DNA from: Bacteroidota bacterium
GTDB taxonomy: Bacteria > Bacteroidota > Ignavibacteria > Kapaibacteriales > Kapaibacteriaceae
Length of the DNA stretch: 64,000 nt
Direction: 5' to 3'
Assembly (NCBI GenBank): GCA_018266735.1
Contig: JAFDZT010000001.1
Coordinates: 124,001 to 188,000 of the forward strand
The notes under the pieces: model-generated
What the model saw: only the letters and a program-made list of their open reading frames with translations
What the model was told of the DNA's origin: nothing
The model's database searches: none
In this document: in pieces, positions 19,711 through 27,881 of the stretch
Position numbering within the stretch: the first letter of the stretch is position 1
Layout of the letters: each line of letters opens with the position of its first letter
Translations under genes and position numbers: made by a program

Positions 19711-20247
19711 TTAGTTGAGCATTGTTGCGCGAAGGCGCTCCAGTTGCCCATGAATACTGCTGTCCAAAACCGTGTCGCCGATCTTCACCGCAATGCCGCC
19801 AATGAGGGAGGCATCGATGTGGTACGTCACAGCCACGGTCATTCCTGTTCGTTGTTCGAGTTGCGCAACGATCTTCGCACGCGATGCCGCGTCGAGCTCG
19901 AATGCAGATGTGACGTCCACACGCGTGATGCGACGGTGCCGATCATACAGCACACGAAGCTCGCGGATCACGTCGGCGTAGTACATCTCTCGGTTCTTAT
20001 GGATCAACAAGTACAAGAAATTCATCATCAGTGGCGACACGGATGACTCGAAGATCTCCTTGATGAGGTTCTTCTTCTTGGTGTTATCGATCGCGGGATT
20101 GCGGAGCGCGGCTCGCAACTCGGACGAAGATGCTCCTGCATGCGCGAGCACCTTGATGTCCGACTCGATCACATCGAGCTGGTTCATCGCAATGGCAGAG
20201 TCGAGCAGTGCCTGCGCGTACCGACGGGCTATGCGTTGTACGGACAT
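19711..20247 (-). CDS. atpH: ATP synthase F1 subunit delta
   Basis: The peripheral stalk (OSCP-type) subunit linking subunit b to F1, 178 residues. It starts with the conserved IARRYAQALLD segment and has the C-terminal signature with G..V..G..V.DSS..G.L..L at about 155-173 (GGIAVKIGDTVLDSSIHGQL). It lies 3 bp after atpF and precedes atpA. Confidence 0.95.
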   Translation of the reverse strand: MSVQRIARRYAQALLDSAIAMNQLDVIESDIKVLAHAGASSSELRAALRNPAIDNTKKKNLIKEIFESSVSPLMMNFLYLLIHKNREMYYADVIRELRVLYDRHRRITRVDVTSAFELDAASRAKIVAQLEQRTGMTVAVTYHIDASLIGGIAVKIGDTVLDSSIHGQLERLRATMLN

Positions 20248-20250
20248 CGA

Positions 20251-20760
20251 TCAGTTCTTTGAGAGTTCGTTAACGGAAGAGTCGATGATGCGTTTGTGGT
20301 CTTCGCTGTCGAGACGACGGCCAATGAGCTTCTCCGTCGCGTCGATCACGAGTGACGTCACTTCCTGACGTAGTTCCTTGATCGCATCATCCTTCGAGCG
20401 CTCGATCTCGCGTTGCGCTTCCTTGATCTTTTGATTCTTCACGGCCTCTGCCTCTTCGGTGGCCAGTCGGATCTGTGCTTCCGCCTGCACCTTGCCGTTC
20501 TTCACGATGGTCATCATTTCCTGCTGTGCCGATGTGATCTTCGCCTTGCTCTCGCTCAACAAGGCCTGTGCCTCGTCGTTGGCAAGACGTGCATTCGCGA
20601 TCGCCTCGTTGATGGTGTTCTCGCGTGCCTGCAACCCTTCTTTCAATGGCTTCCAGGCGAACTTCGCAATGATGAAGGCGAAGATCGAGAAGTTGATCAG
20701 CGTCCAAAAGATCAATCCCGGATTGACTTGGAGAAACGGAGGCAAGGAGTTCATGTCCAT
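20251..20760 (-). CDS. atpF: ATP synthase F0 subunit b
   Basis: The peripheral stalk subunit, 169 residues. One membrane helix at about residues 12-33 (PGLIFWTLINFSIFAFIIAK) is followed by FAWKPL and a long charged helix with heptad character (about 40-140) that dimerises and reaches F1. A second in-frame ATG (M3) could also be the start. It is separated from atpE by a 96-bp gap containing a hairpin. Confidence 0.96.
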   Translation of the reverse strand: MDMNSLPPFLQVNPGLIFWTLINFSIFAFIIAKFAWKPLKEGLQARENTINEAIANARLANDEAQALLSESKAKITSAQQEMMTIVKNGKVQAEAQIRLATEEAEAVKNQKIKEAQREIERSKDDAIKELRQEVTSLVIDATEKLIGRRLDSEDHKRIIDSSVNELSKN

Positions 20761-20803
20761 CGTACTAGCTTGGATCGTTGTTGAGAGTGGTGGTCAGGAA
20801 GAA

Positions 20804-20831
20804 CGCGTGCCCCCGAGCTCGAGAGCACGCG
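20804..20831. repeat. Hairpin between atpE and atpF
   Basis: CGCGTGC (20804-20810) pairs with GCACGCG (20825-20831) around a 14-nt loop that itself contains the palindrome CGAGCTCG. In the atp transcript it follows the atpE stop by 26 nt and precedes the atpF start. It lacks a T-run. A role in mRNA stability, or in partial termination that helps the high c-subunit dose, is inference. Confidence 0.5.
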
Positions 20832-20856
20832 ATCCTTCGCAGTCGTTCATTGATTC

Positions 20857-21084
20857 TTACTTGACGGCCAACAGAATACAGATAACGCCGGCGAGCAGTG
20901 CAACACCTTCGATAAGTGCAGCACCAATGATCATCGTTGTACGGATGTCACCAGCATTTTCAGGTTGACGGCTGCTTGCTTCGAGAGCTGCTGCAGCAAG
21001 GCGGCCGATACCAGTACCGACGCCGAAAACGGTGATTCCTACGCCGAGACCGGCAGAGAGCCATGCAAATGCTTTGGGATCCAT
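20857..21084 (-). CDS. atpE: ATP synthase F0 subunit c
   Basis: The proteolipid of the rotor ring, 75 residues when started at the ATG at 21084, which has AAAGGAA upstream; the longer frame to 21120 is unlikely. There are two membrane helices joined by the conserved polar loop with RQP (39-41). The ion-binding carboxylate is Glu59 in ALIEGVAL. The companion residues of Na+-type rings (a Gln in helix 1 and a Ser directly after the Glu) are absent, so proton coupling is expected. It sits between atpB and atpF in a canonical order. Confidence 0.97.
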   Translation of the reverse strand: MDPKAFAWLSAGLGVGITVFGVGTGIGRLAAAALEASSRQPENAGDIRTTMIIGAALIEGVALLAGVICILLAVK

Positions 21085-21141
21085 GTGGCTATTCCTTTTG
21101 AAAAACGAATGAGTGAACAAAAAAAGTAGTTGATTCCGAGG

Positions 21142-22140
21142 TCAATGTGCGTGTGCGTGATGATCGTCGTTCGCATGGTCACCCAAGGCCAATCCTACGA
21201 ACACTGCAGTGAGCATCGTGAAGATGTAGGCCTGCAGGAATGCCACAAGCAGCTCCAACAAGTAGATGAAGACCGAGAAGGCAACGCTGACAGGTACCAC
21301 CATGAACGACTGGAAGAAGAATATCAATCCCACGAGCGAGAGCAATACCACGTGTCCGGCCGTCATGTTGGCGAACAAACGAATGGTAAGAGCGAACGGC
21401 TTCGTGAACAAGGACACGATCTCGATCGGCACCATGATCGGGGCGATATAGAGCGGCGCCCCGCCAAGCAAGTGCTTGAACCAATTCCCGATGCCCGCAT
21501 CCTTCATGGCAATGAAGTTCACAAGGATGAAGGAGGTGAGGGCCAGACCAGATGTTACCGCCAACGATCCCGTCGCCGCATGGCATCCGGGCATCAATCC
21601 AACAAGATTCAGGATAAGGATGAAGAAGAAGAGCGACAGGAAGTAGGGCATCCATGTCATGGCGCGCTTCTTTGTACCAACGTTCGGCACCACCATCTCG
21701 TCGCGTACATACGTGACCACTGCCTCGATGACATTGGCCAGTCCGCTCGGTGCCTTGAGAGGATCCTTCTTGACCGTTGCCCGCACGACGATCGACAGGA
21801 CCAACATGATCGCAATGGCGATGAATTCGTAGGCAACGAAGTTCGTGATCGACAGATCGAGGGCGGGATGCCCGCCATCGCTCGTGCGCACAGGGTGACC
21901 TTCATGCAACGTGTACATGCCGGCCTCTTCCATCGTGTGCTCGTTGGAATACACGTGGATGCCGTTGTCGACCAGAATGATCGGCAGGATCTTGTACGAA
22001 CCGAAGAAGATGTTCAATTCGTGGTGGTCGCCCAACCCCTTCAGGAGATGGGTAAAGACCTCGCCACCTTGCGGATTGGCATCTTCACCATGCGCTTCGG
22101 CCGCATGATGTTCGTGAACGTGTGTTGAGTCTTCTTGCAT
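21142..22140 (-). CDS. atpB: ATP synthase F0 subunit a, His-rich termini
   Basis: The stator subunit forming the proton half-channels next to the c ring, 332 residues, long for the family. The conserved arginine lies in LTIRLFANMTAGH, and the last helices (LLVAFLQAYIFTMLTAVFVG) are typical. The N-terminus carries a His/Glu-rich extracytoplasmic stretch of about 130 residues (HVHEHHAAEAHGED near the start). The C-terminus ends in a second His-rich tail (DDHHAHAH). Extended N-termini are common in Bacteroidota AtpB; His clusters at both ends are less usual. Confidence 0.95.
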   Translation of the reverse strand: MQEDSTHVHEHHAAEAHGEDANPQGGEVFTHLLKGLGDHHELNIFFGSYKILPIILVDNGIHVYSNEHTMEEAGMYTLHEGHPVRTSDGGHPALDLSITNFVAYEFIAIAIMLVLSIVVRATVKKDPLKAPSGLANVIEAVVTYVRDEMVVPNVGTKKRAMTWMPYFLSLFFFILILNLVGLMPGCHAATGSLAVTSGLALTSFILVNFIAMKDAGIGNWFKHLLGGAPLYIAPIMVPIEIVSLFTKPFALTIRLFANMTAGHVVLLSLVGLIFFFQSFMVVPVSVAFSVFIYLLELLVAFLQAYIFTMLTAVFVGLALGDHANDDHHAHAH

Positions 22141-22150
22141 TGAGTTCTCG

Positions 22151-22522
22151 TCAGATCATGAAGTAGGCCGGTTCACCGACCCACTTTTTTTTTAATAATT
22201 CGGTCACCGGTCTTCGAACTTGACGTTTGCTCTCTTCGTAGGATCGATGAAAAAAAAAGATCTCTCCCAGGATCATCACGAACATGGAGATGGCGAACGT
22301 GAGCGCGAAACCAAGCTGATGAAGTCGAACGACACTCAGGAAGTACCATGCGGCAACGATCACGAGGAGCGACCGAACACCGAGACTTCCGAAGATGATG
22401 GAGAGGAAGGTGTTCAAGGACTTTCCAAAAGCCCGCTTGGCAATGAGATAGCCGGCCAAGGAATTGAGGATGCTCAATACCATTGCCGTTATCACACCTA
22501 CCCAAAGACCTTTGCTGTCCAA
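22151..22522 (-). CDS. AtpI-like small membrane protein of the ATP synthase operon
   Basis: A 123-residue protein with about three to four hydrophobic helices followed by a basic cytoplasmic tail (SKRQVRRPVTELLKKKW). The start is a TTG at 22522, supported by AGGAGA five nucleotides upstream (22533-22528); no ATG is available. It lies between atpZ and atpB (10-bp gap), the place where AtpI-type assembly factors for the c ring are found. The sequence itself is not clearly AtpI, so the name is from topology and position. Confidence 0.8.
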   Translation of the reverse strand: MDSKGLWVGVITAMVLSILNSLAGYLIAKRAFGKSLNTFLSIIFGSLGVRSLLVIVAAWYFLSVVRLHQLGFALTFAISMFVMILGEIFFFHRSYEESKRQVRRPVTELLKKKWVGEPAYFMI

Positions 22523-22534
22523 TCCGATCTCCTG

Positions 22535-22780
22535 TTAACGTACGCCGTCTCCATTGCCATCGTCCGTTGGCTTCTTCAGCAATTGCTGGATCATCCGAAG
22601 GAATTGCGTTAGTCCAAGTGCCGAACCGAGCAACAGTCCGACGATCAATCCCCATGGCGAGCTCCGCCACGTGGAGTCGATCCACCACCCTACCCCTCCC
22701 AGGACCAGAATGGTTGTTGCCATCTGTGCGCCTAGGTTCAAATAGGGTGCCAGCTGGCGCATTATGGACGAAGATCCCAT
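22535..22780 (-). CDS. AtpZ/AtpI family protein
   Basis: An 81-residue protein with two membrane helices (about 20-36 and 43-59) separated by GWWIDS..RSSPWG. This is the typical layout of AtpZ/AtpI F0F1-ATPase accessory proteins, which help c-ring assembly or Mg2+ supply. It is the first gene of the ATP synthase operon. The ATG at 22780 is used; a second ATG at 22762 is possible. A TAnnTTTG element lies just upstream. Confidence 0.88.
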   Translation of the reverse strand: MGSSSIMRQLAPYLNLGAQMATTILVLGGVGWWIDSTWRSSPWGLIVGLLLGSALGLTQFLRMIQQLLKKPTDDGNGDGVR

Positions 22781-22788
22781 GAGCCAGT

Positions 22789-22796
22789 CAAATGTA
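22789..22796 (-). promoter_or_regulatory. Candidate -7 element of the ATP synthase operon
   Basis: TACATTTG on the minus strand is an exact match to TAnnTTTG and ends 8 nt before the atpZ ATG at 22780, so transcription would start close to the start codon. No -33 TTTG is seen at 19 bp; a hairpin arm occupies that place. Confidence 0.4.
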
Positions 22797-22814
22797 AAAC
22801 GCGCGCAAAATTAG

Positions 22815-22842
22815 CCCCGTAGGGCCGAACTGCCAAACGGGG
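22815..22842 (-). terminator. Probable intrinsic terminator after the 451-aa gene
   Basis: CCCCGT (22815-22820) pairs with ACGGGG (22837-22842), with an inner GGC/GCC pair block. On the minus strand the stem is followed by CTAATTTTG. It lies 27 nt beyond the stop of the gene at 22869 and just before the atp promoter candidate. The T-run is short, so strength is uncertain. Confidence 0.5.
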
Positions 22843-22868
22843 AGAGGAAGAGTTGGTGCGGAATCAGG

Positions 22869-24224
22869 CTAAAAACCGAGTTCTTGGAGATAATTCATCA
22901 CGGCATCGGTGAAGATGTTGTCGGTTTGGCCGTACCAAAGGCCGTCCGGGATGAATCGAATGGCCCCGTAGGTGGCGGGGTTGAGGACGTCGATAGGACT
23001 CGTGGCGATGCGGGTGGTCTCTTCGGGGCGGAATTCGTTGTCCACGTCATACATGGCCAGCGTACAGCCCAGCTCCGTGAGCTGTTTCTCGTCGATTGGG
23101 GCCCGGTCGTAGCCAAGGAGGTTGAAGGGGATGCGGACCTTGATGACGTAGCCATCACTGCGGAGCGACGTGAGCACACGAAGCTTCTGAATGGCCGCCT
23201 CCTGCTCCGGATCGAGGTCGTCGGTGGTCTTTACCTTGACACTCGGTCGAATGTCCTCGAAATCGCCGATCTTGATCGAGAACGCGAACAGCCCGGAATC
23301 GCTCGTGGTGCGGAACTCCGGCTTTCTGCGAGACATGCCGGTGATGAACCGCGAATTGTTGTCCTCGGGTGGGGTGACGTCGAGCCAGATATCGAACCGG
23401 TCGGCCGTACACGTGTCGCACCAGCCGGTGATGACGTTGCTGTCTCGCACGTTGACAAGGTAGTAGAGGTATTCGTCGTCGTAGACGGCCTTGGCCGTGA
23501 ACGATCCGTCGGTCGGTCCGGTCCAGTAGAACGCACCCTCGTCCACATGCTCCGTGGTATTCACATTCACATCGGCCACGTAGCCGGCAAAGACCTGTCG
23601 GCCCCGAGAATAACACGGTAAGGTGAGGTAGTCGGCCGAGAACTCCATTTCCCCCTTGGGAGAGAGATAGCGCTCGCGGGACTCCAGGGAGTGGTAGTTG
23701 CGATATCCTTCGTGCCCGAATTGCTCGAGCTTGTCACTGACGAACTCGTCAAGCAAGACCAGAGAGCCATCCCGGAACTGGTATCCCTTGATGGTCCACG
23801 ACTCGGAACGACGCTTCTGGGTGACGTAGCAGGCGTTGTTCTTGATCACCACACCGATCTCCAAGGGAAGGTCGACATAGGCCAGAGGCAGCTTGGCGAT
23901 GTTGGTCAGGTAGCCTTCGTTGTCGATGAAGAGATAGACCGTCATCTCCTGCTTGCGCGTGCCCAAGGTCTGCACGGACAAGGCAACATCGTAATACGAA
24001 TCGCCCGAGAGATCCCCTACATCCCATCCCCAGATCCGGTATTGCGCTCCTTGCGGAAGGGCATTCTTCACATCGTCCAAGAGTTCATCTGCAAAGTATG
24101 GCTCGAGCTTCCGCTTGAAATCCGTCCATTCCATTCCGCTTTGCGCATGGAGCGAGGCACCGGCCAAGCAACCAATGGCAAGAAGGAAGGCGAAGGAGAG
24201 ATGGCGGAAGGGAAGCATGATCAC
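22869..24224 (-). CDS. Secreted protein with CBM9-like domain
   Basis: A 451-residue protein with a signal peptide of about 28 residues ending in SLHAQ. The N-terminal half (about 30-220) is of unknown fold and contains a DVGDLSGDSYYDVALS stretch like FG-GAP or VCBS segments. The middle (about 225-380) has the CBM9/DOMON-like pattern: FTAKAVYDDEYLYYLVNVRD followed by DRFDIWLD. A CDTC cysteine pair lies in it. No catalytic residues can be named. Its start overlaps the adenosine-kinase-like gene stop by 4 bp. Likely a periplasmic or outer-membrane carbohydrate-binding protein. Confidence 0.85.
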   Translation of the reverse strand: MIMLPFRHLSFAFLLAIGCLAGASLHAQSGMEWTDFKRKLEPYFADELLDDVKNALPQGAQYRIWGWDVGDLSGDSYYDVALSVQTLGTRKQEMTVYLFIDNEGYLTNIAKLPLAYVDLPLEIGVVIKNNACYVTQKRRSESWTIKGYQFRDGSLVLLDEFVSDKLEQFGHEGYRNYHSLESRERYLSPKGEMEFSADYLTLPCYSRGRQVFAGYVADVNVNTTEHVDEGAFYWTGPTDGSFTAKAVYDDEYLYYLVNVRDSNVITGWCDTCTADRFDIWLDVTPPEDNNSRFITGMSRRKPEFRTTSDSGLFAFSIKIGDFEDIRPSVKVKTTDDLDPEQEAAIQKLRVLTSLRSDGYVIKVRIPFNLLGYDRAPIDEKQLTELGCTLAMYDVDNEFRPEETTRIATSPIDVLNPATYGAIRFIPDGLWYGQTDNIFTDAVMNYLQELGF

Positions 24225-25222
24225 CGTGCAGTGGAAGCCGAATTGAGGATCTGATCACGAACATCGATATGGCTTGTTTTGAGGCGTGCACCGAATTGTG
24301 CCACGACCTGCGCAGACGCATACGATGCCAACCGGCCTGCATGTTCCGGATGATAGCGATGCAAGGCGCCATACAGGAAGGCGCCGGCGAACATGTCACC
24401 GGCTCCCGTGGCATCAACAGGCTGGATCCGATACGCGGGAATGTTCACAGAATGACCGTTCCATGCGATCAATGACCCCTCGGCCCCCTTGGTCACCACA
24501 ACATTGCGATGCCTGGAGGCGAGCGACGCGAACGCAGAGTCAGCCGTTTCTTCTTGCGACAGTGCACAGGCCTCCCGCTCATTGCAGAACACGAGCGAGG
24601 CATGCTTGAGCACGGAACGTAGCCGATCGCCGAACACGTCGACGATGAAGCCATCGCTGCAGCTCACGGCAATGTGCCGGCCGTGCTTATTGGCATAGAA
24701 GGCAGCCATATCGGCTGCTTCAGCGCCATTGTCGTCGGTGAGCTTATACCCCTCGATGTAGATCCATTCCGACCGTTTGATGAGTTCCTCGCTGATGTTC
24801 GCACGCTCGAACTCCACGTTCACACCGAGCGTGGTGTTCAACGTTCGCTCACTGTCGGGCGTGATCAACACGAGACAGGTTCCCGTTGGTGCACCATGCA
24901 CAAGCGACGCTTCGAGGTGAATGTTCAGGTCTTTGAACTCCTGCGCATAGAACTCGCCAAGGTGGTCGTTCCCGAGAAGGGAACAGTAGGAGGCACTTCC
25001 CCCGAACTGGGCGAAGGCGATGATGGTGTTCGCAGCCGACCCACCGCTTGAGCGATGCAATGTGCGATTTCCGAGGGTAGAGAGCATCGATGCCTGTGTT
25101 GTCGGATCGGTAAGGGTCATGCTGCCCTTTTCCACTCCAAATGCTTGGAGTTCTTCTTCCGTCACTTGCGCTTCGATGTCGACGAGGGCATTGCCGATGC
25201 CCGTAAGGAGGATGGTGTTCAC
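24221..25222 (-). CDS. PfkB-family carbohydrate/nucleoside kinase (adenosine kinase-like)
   Basis: A 333-residue ribokinase-fold sugar or nucleoside kinase. The N-terminal glycine motif SSGGSAANTI lies near residue 57. The second PfkB signature with the catalytic base (DATGAGDMFAGAFLYG) lies near 280. The start ITGIGNALVDIEA-like motif and overall length resemble bacterial adenosine kinases (adoK type). The start codon is GTG at 25222, with TAAATTTG 4 nt upstream. It overlaps the secreted protein gene downstream. Substrate assignment is tentative. Confidence 0.92.
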   Translation of the reverse strand: MNTILLTGIGNALVDIEAQVTEEELQAFGVEKGSMTLTDPTTQASMLSTLGNRTLHRSSGGSAANTIIAFAQFGGSASYCSLLGNDHLGEFYAQEFKDLNIHLEASLVHGAPTGTCLVLITPDSERTLNTTLGVNVEFERANISEELIKRSEWIYIEGYKLTDDNGAEAADMAAFYANKHGRHIAVSCSDGFIVDVFGDRLRSVLKHASLVFCNEREACALSQEETADSAFASLASRHRNVVVTKGAEGSLIAWNGHSVNIPAYRIQPVDATGAGDMFAGAFLYGALHRYHPEHAGRLASYASAQVVAQFGARLKTSHIDVRDQILNSASTAR

Positions 25223-25226
25223 ACAG

Positions 25227-25234
25227 CAAATTTA
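25227..25234 (-). promoter_or_regulatory. Candidate -7 element of the kinase gene
   Basis: TAAATTTG on the minus strand matches TAnnTTTG exactly and ends 4 nt before the GTG start at 25222. This would give a leaderless or nearly leaderless mRNA. The -33 box is not obvious. Confidence 0.4.
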
Positions 25235-25236
25235 CG

Positions 25237-26052
25237 TTAAAGGCGGTACAGGAATGCGAAGGAGATCACCATTGCGTTGGAGGTGTATGGGATCGGTGCC
25301 TCGTTCGCATCCACGGGGACGTTCGTCGAGATCCCGAGGTCGTACTCCAGACTCGGCACGAACTCCACATTTCCGAACCGGAATGGGAGGGCGATGCCCA
25401 TGAGAAGACCGATCCGCTGTGTCACGTAGTGATCGATCGTCACGGAGTTCTCCGGAAGGACCTGCGGCCGTTCTCCCTTCACGATCTGTCGGTGCGGGAC
25501 GGTATCGCGTTTCGTCTCGCGAATGGTCTCGGAGACCTTGTCGCTCATTCGGAAACCGTAGCTGAGCCCGCCCTGGATCCTGATTGGGATCTCCAGGAAC
25601 TCGTGTGCCACAAGGAACTGGGCATCGAACCGCGAGATGGTGTGCTCCACCGTATGCTGCGACGTGATCACAATGTCGTTCGGTGTGCCGATCACGGTGT
25701 CGTCATGCACGTGCACAAGGTCGGAGGCTGAGGCCGTGAGCCAGCTGATCACTCGCGCACGCAGCGAGGTGACCGACGACGTGCTATGGTCGATGTCGTA
25801 CGCGAGTTCGATCCCGGGAGCGGCGACGAACATGGTAGTGGTAAGGGTGTGCGAGTCTCCGTTGTGGTCCGGAGCGCCGACAACATCGGAACTCACCGTA
25901 TACAACGACGTGCCAAGGTAGGCCCCAACACTCACTCTCCCGCTGGGGGCCGCATAGTAGGATTGCGACCGTGCGACACCGGTGATGGTCACGATGCACA
26001 CAACGACGTGCACCACGAACGCACGAACGCTTGATAACGATCGCATGCTCAC
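25237..26052 (-). CDS. Outer-membrane beta-barrel protein
   Basis: A 271-residue protein with an N-terminal signal peptide (about 1-29, ending ARSQ). Alternating hydrophobic beta-strands run through the rest, with repeated patterns such as RVSVGAYLGTSLY and LLMGIALPFRFGN, ending in an aromatic/leucine strand (MVISFAFLYRL) as expected of a barrel's last strand. No specific transporter family is recognised. The start overlaps the ddl stop by 4 bp, indicating translational coupling; the reason for the link to ddl is unclear. Confidence 0.8.
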   Translation of the reverse strand: MSMRSLSSVRAFVVHVVVCIVTITGVARSQSYYAAPSGRVSVGAYLGTSLYTVSSDVVGAPDHNGDSHTLTTTMFVAAPGIELAYDIDHSTSSVTSLRARVISWLTASASDLVHVHDDTVIGTPNDIVITSQHTVEHTISRFDAQFLVAHEFLEIPIRIQGGLSYGFRMSDKVSETIRETKRDTVPHRQIVKGERPQVLPENSVTIDHYVTQRIGLLMGIALPFRFGNVEFVPSLEYDLGISTNVPVDANEAPIPYTSNAMVISFAFLYRL

Positions 26053-27068
26053 GACTCCAACGACAGTCGGATGATCTCTTCAAGGAGATCACCGAACTCG
26101 ATCCCAGCCTGGCGCGCCGCCATCGGAACCAAACTTGTCTCTGTGCATCCCGGCAGGGTGTTCACTTCGAGACAGTAGGGCATGTTCTCTTCATTCAGTC
26201 GGAAATCGACACGACTGTAGGCACGACATCCAAGAATGCCGTGTGCTTCGACAGCAAGTTTCTGAACGTGATTCTGGACCTCTTCCGACAACTGGGCAGG
26301 ACAAACGTACTCAGTTCGACCTTTGGTGTACTTGTTCGCATAATCGTAATAGCCATCATGCGGAATGATCTCGATGATCGGCAGCGCTTCACCACCAAGT
26401 ACAGGAACGGTAAGTTCGCGTCCAGATATATAACGCTCGATCAAAACGAATTTCGAAAACACTCCGGCTTGTGTGATCGCATTCTTCAGCGATTCCACCG
26501 ATGGGTTGTCAAGGATGGTCATGCCAACAGTTGAACCCTGATCATTGGGTTTGACTACAAGAGCTCCCCGGATCTCCTTCAGTACTTCCATCATAAGGAC
26601 TTCGTTCTCAGCATCCTTCATTTCGACCGCGACCCAATGAGCGGATGGGATTCCAGATCTTTCGAACAGTAGTTTCGACGTCGCCTTGTCCATGGCGATC
26701 GCGCTCGCAAGCATACCGCTCCCGGTATAGGGAATGCCACGAAGATCTAGCAACGACTGTACGTATCCGTCTTCACCGTACCGGCCATGGAGGCCAATGA
26801 AGACGATGTCGACATCATCGAACAACGGACTCTGGATGCACTCCACGAGCTTTCGCGGCTCGAACGATGCCAACTCCTCTGCCGTCACTTCTCGTGCCGT
26901 AGCCGCCCGCAGATCATCGTCCGTCAATACGCCGTTCGCACCAAGCGAAGGGTCAACGGCCACTACCGAGTGTCCGCGCTCACGCAATGCGAACGTGAAC
27001 GCGCGCCCGCTCAACAACGAGATGTTCCGTTCGGGTGAGATCCCTCCGAGGAGGACAACAATTTTCAT
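26049..27068 (-). CDS. ddl: D-alanine--D-alanine ligase
   Basis: This cytoplasmic ATP-grasp enzyme makes the D-Ala-D-Ala dipeptide for peptidoglycan; 339 residues, normal length. The N-terminal GGISPERNISLLSG and the GLHGRYGEDGYVQSLLD motif (about 95-111) are present. Further on are the ATP-grasp lysine region (VVKPNDQGSTVGM), the SRVDFRLNEE metal-binding block and the EVNTLPG motif near 305. It lies 3 bp downstream of the uracil-DNA glycosylase and overlaps the barrel gene. Confidence 0.97.
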   Translation of the reverse strand: MKIVVLLGGISPERNISLLSGRAFTFALRERGHSVVAVDPSLGANGVLTDDDLRAATAREVTAEELASFEPRKLVECIQSPLFDDVDIVFIGLHGRYGEDGYVQSLLDLRGIPYTGSGMLASAIAMDKATSKLLFERSGIPSAHWVAVEMKDAENEVLMMEVLKEIRGALVVKPNDQGSTVGMTILDNPSVESLKNAITQAGVFSKFVLIERYISGRELTVPVLGGEALPIIEIIPHDGYYDYANKYTKGRTEYVCPAQLSEEVQNHVQKLAVEAHGILGCRAYSRVDFRLNEENMPYCLEVNTLPGCTETSLVPMAARQAGIEFGDLLEEIIRLSLES

Positions 27069-27071
27069 GAT

Positions 27072-27815
27072 CTAGACTCCATCGTAGAGCTTGCGCAGTT
27101 GTTGAACATCTTCCCATGCATACTTCTTCCATTCCGGATTACGGAGGAGGGCGGCAGGGTGGTAGGTGACCATCATGTGAATGCCATGATAGTTGTGGAT
27201 GCGACCGCGGAGGGCCGACATGGATTCTTTGTTCTTCAGGAGGGTGTTCGCAGCCGTCAGACCCAATGCAAGGATGTATCGGGGGCGTACCAACTCGATC
27301 TGCTTCAACAAGTAGGGCTCGCACTCATCTGTTTCTGCGGCCAACGGCTTTCGATTGTTCGGCGGGCGACACTTGAGGATGTTGCAGATGTAGACCTCGT
27401 CGCGCGTGAAGTTGATCGCCTCGAGGATCTTTGTGAGCAGCTGACCGGCTCTTCCTACGAAGGGCAAGCCTTGCTCGTCCTCATCGGCTCCTGGTGCCTC
27501 TCCAACGATCATCAGGTCGGCGTTCTCATTCCCGCTCCCGAAGACGAAGTTGGTGCGCGTTGCACCGAGCGGACATTGTAGGCACGACGAGATCGTTGCG
27601 TTGAGCTCGGACATCGAGACAGCCTTCTTCCAATTCGCCATGTCCTCTCCCAACGTCTGTGATACCGGTTCTTGCACGATCACCGCAGGCGGTGCGGTCG
27701 GCTCCGTCAGCGAGATCGAATCGATATCCACGCCTGGCTCCACATACATGGTGGAGCCATGCATCTGTTGCTGCTGTATGAGATATCGTTGAACGTCGGT
27801 GCTGAGCTGTGACAT
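27072..27815 (-). CDS. Family 4 uracil-DNA glycosylase
   Basis: This Fe-S base-excision enzyme removes uracil from DNA. The ATG at 27815 gives 247 residues; the upstream TTG extension is not needed. The cysteines CLQC near residue 76 and C..LKC plus a further Cys in the NRKP region are placed as the [4Fe-4S] ligands of type 4 UDGs. The active-site motif GEAPGADEDEQGLPFVG and the C-terminal HPA motif (TYHPAALLRN) are intact. The first roughly 60 residues are a variable linker. The clpC terminator overlaps its upstream region; TATTTTG lies 9 nt before the start. Confidence 0.93.
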   Translation of the reverse strand: MSQLSTDVQRYLIQQQQMHGSTMYVEPGVDIDSISLTEPTAPPAVIVQEPVSQTLGEDMANWKKAVSMSELNATISSCLQCPLGATRTNFVFGSGNENADLMIVGEAPGADEDEQGLPFVGRAGQLLTKILEAINFTRDEVYICNILKCRPPNNRKPLAAETDECEPYLLKQIELVRPRYILALGLTAANTLLKNKESMSALRGRIHNYHGIHMMVTYHPAALLRNPEWKKYAWEDVQQLRKLYDGV

Positions 27816-27830
27816 AGATAGGCGCAAAAT

Positions 27831-27859
27831 ACAAAGGCCCCGCGATGCAGGGCCTTTGT
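27831..27859 (-). terminator. Intrinsic terminator of clpC
   Basis: ACAAAGGCCC (27831-27840) pairs perfectly with GGGCCTTTGT (27850-27859) around a 9-nt loop. On the minus strand the stem is followed by ATTTTG. It lies 22 nt beyond the clpC stop and only about 15 nt before the glycosylase start, so the same bases serve as terminator and possible promoter tail. Confidence 0.8.
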
Positions 27860-27881
27860 TGTGTTTCGTGGTTGCGAAGGA

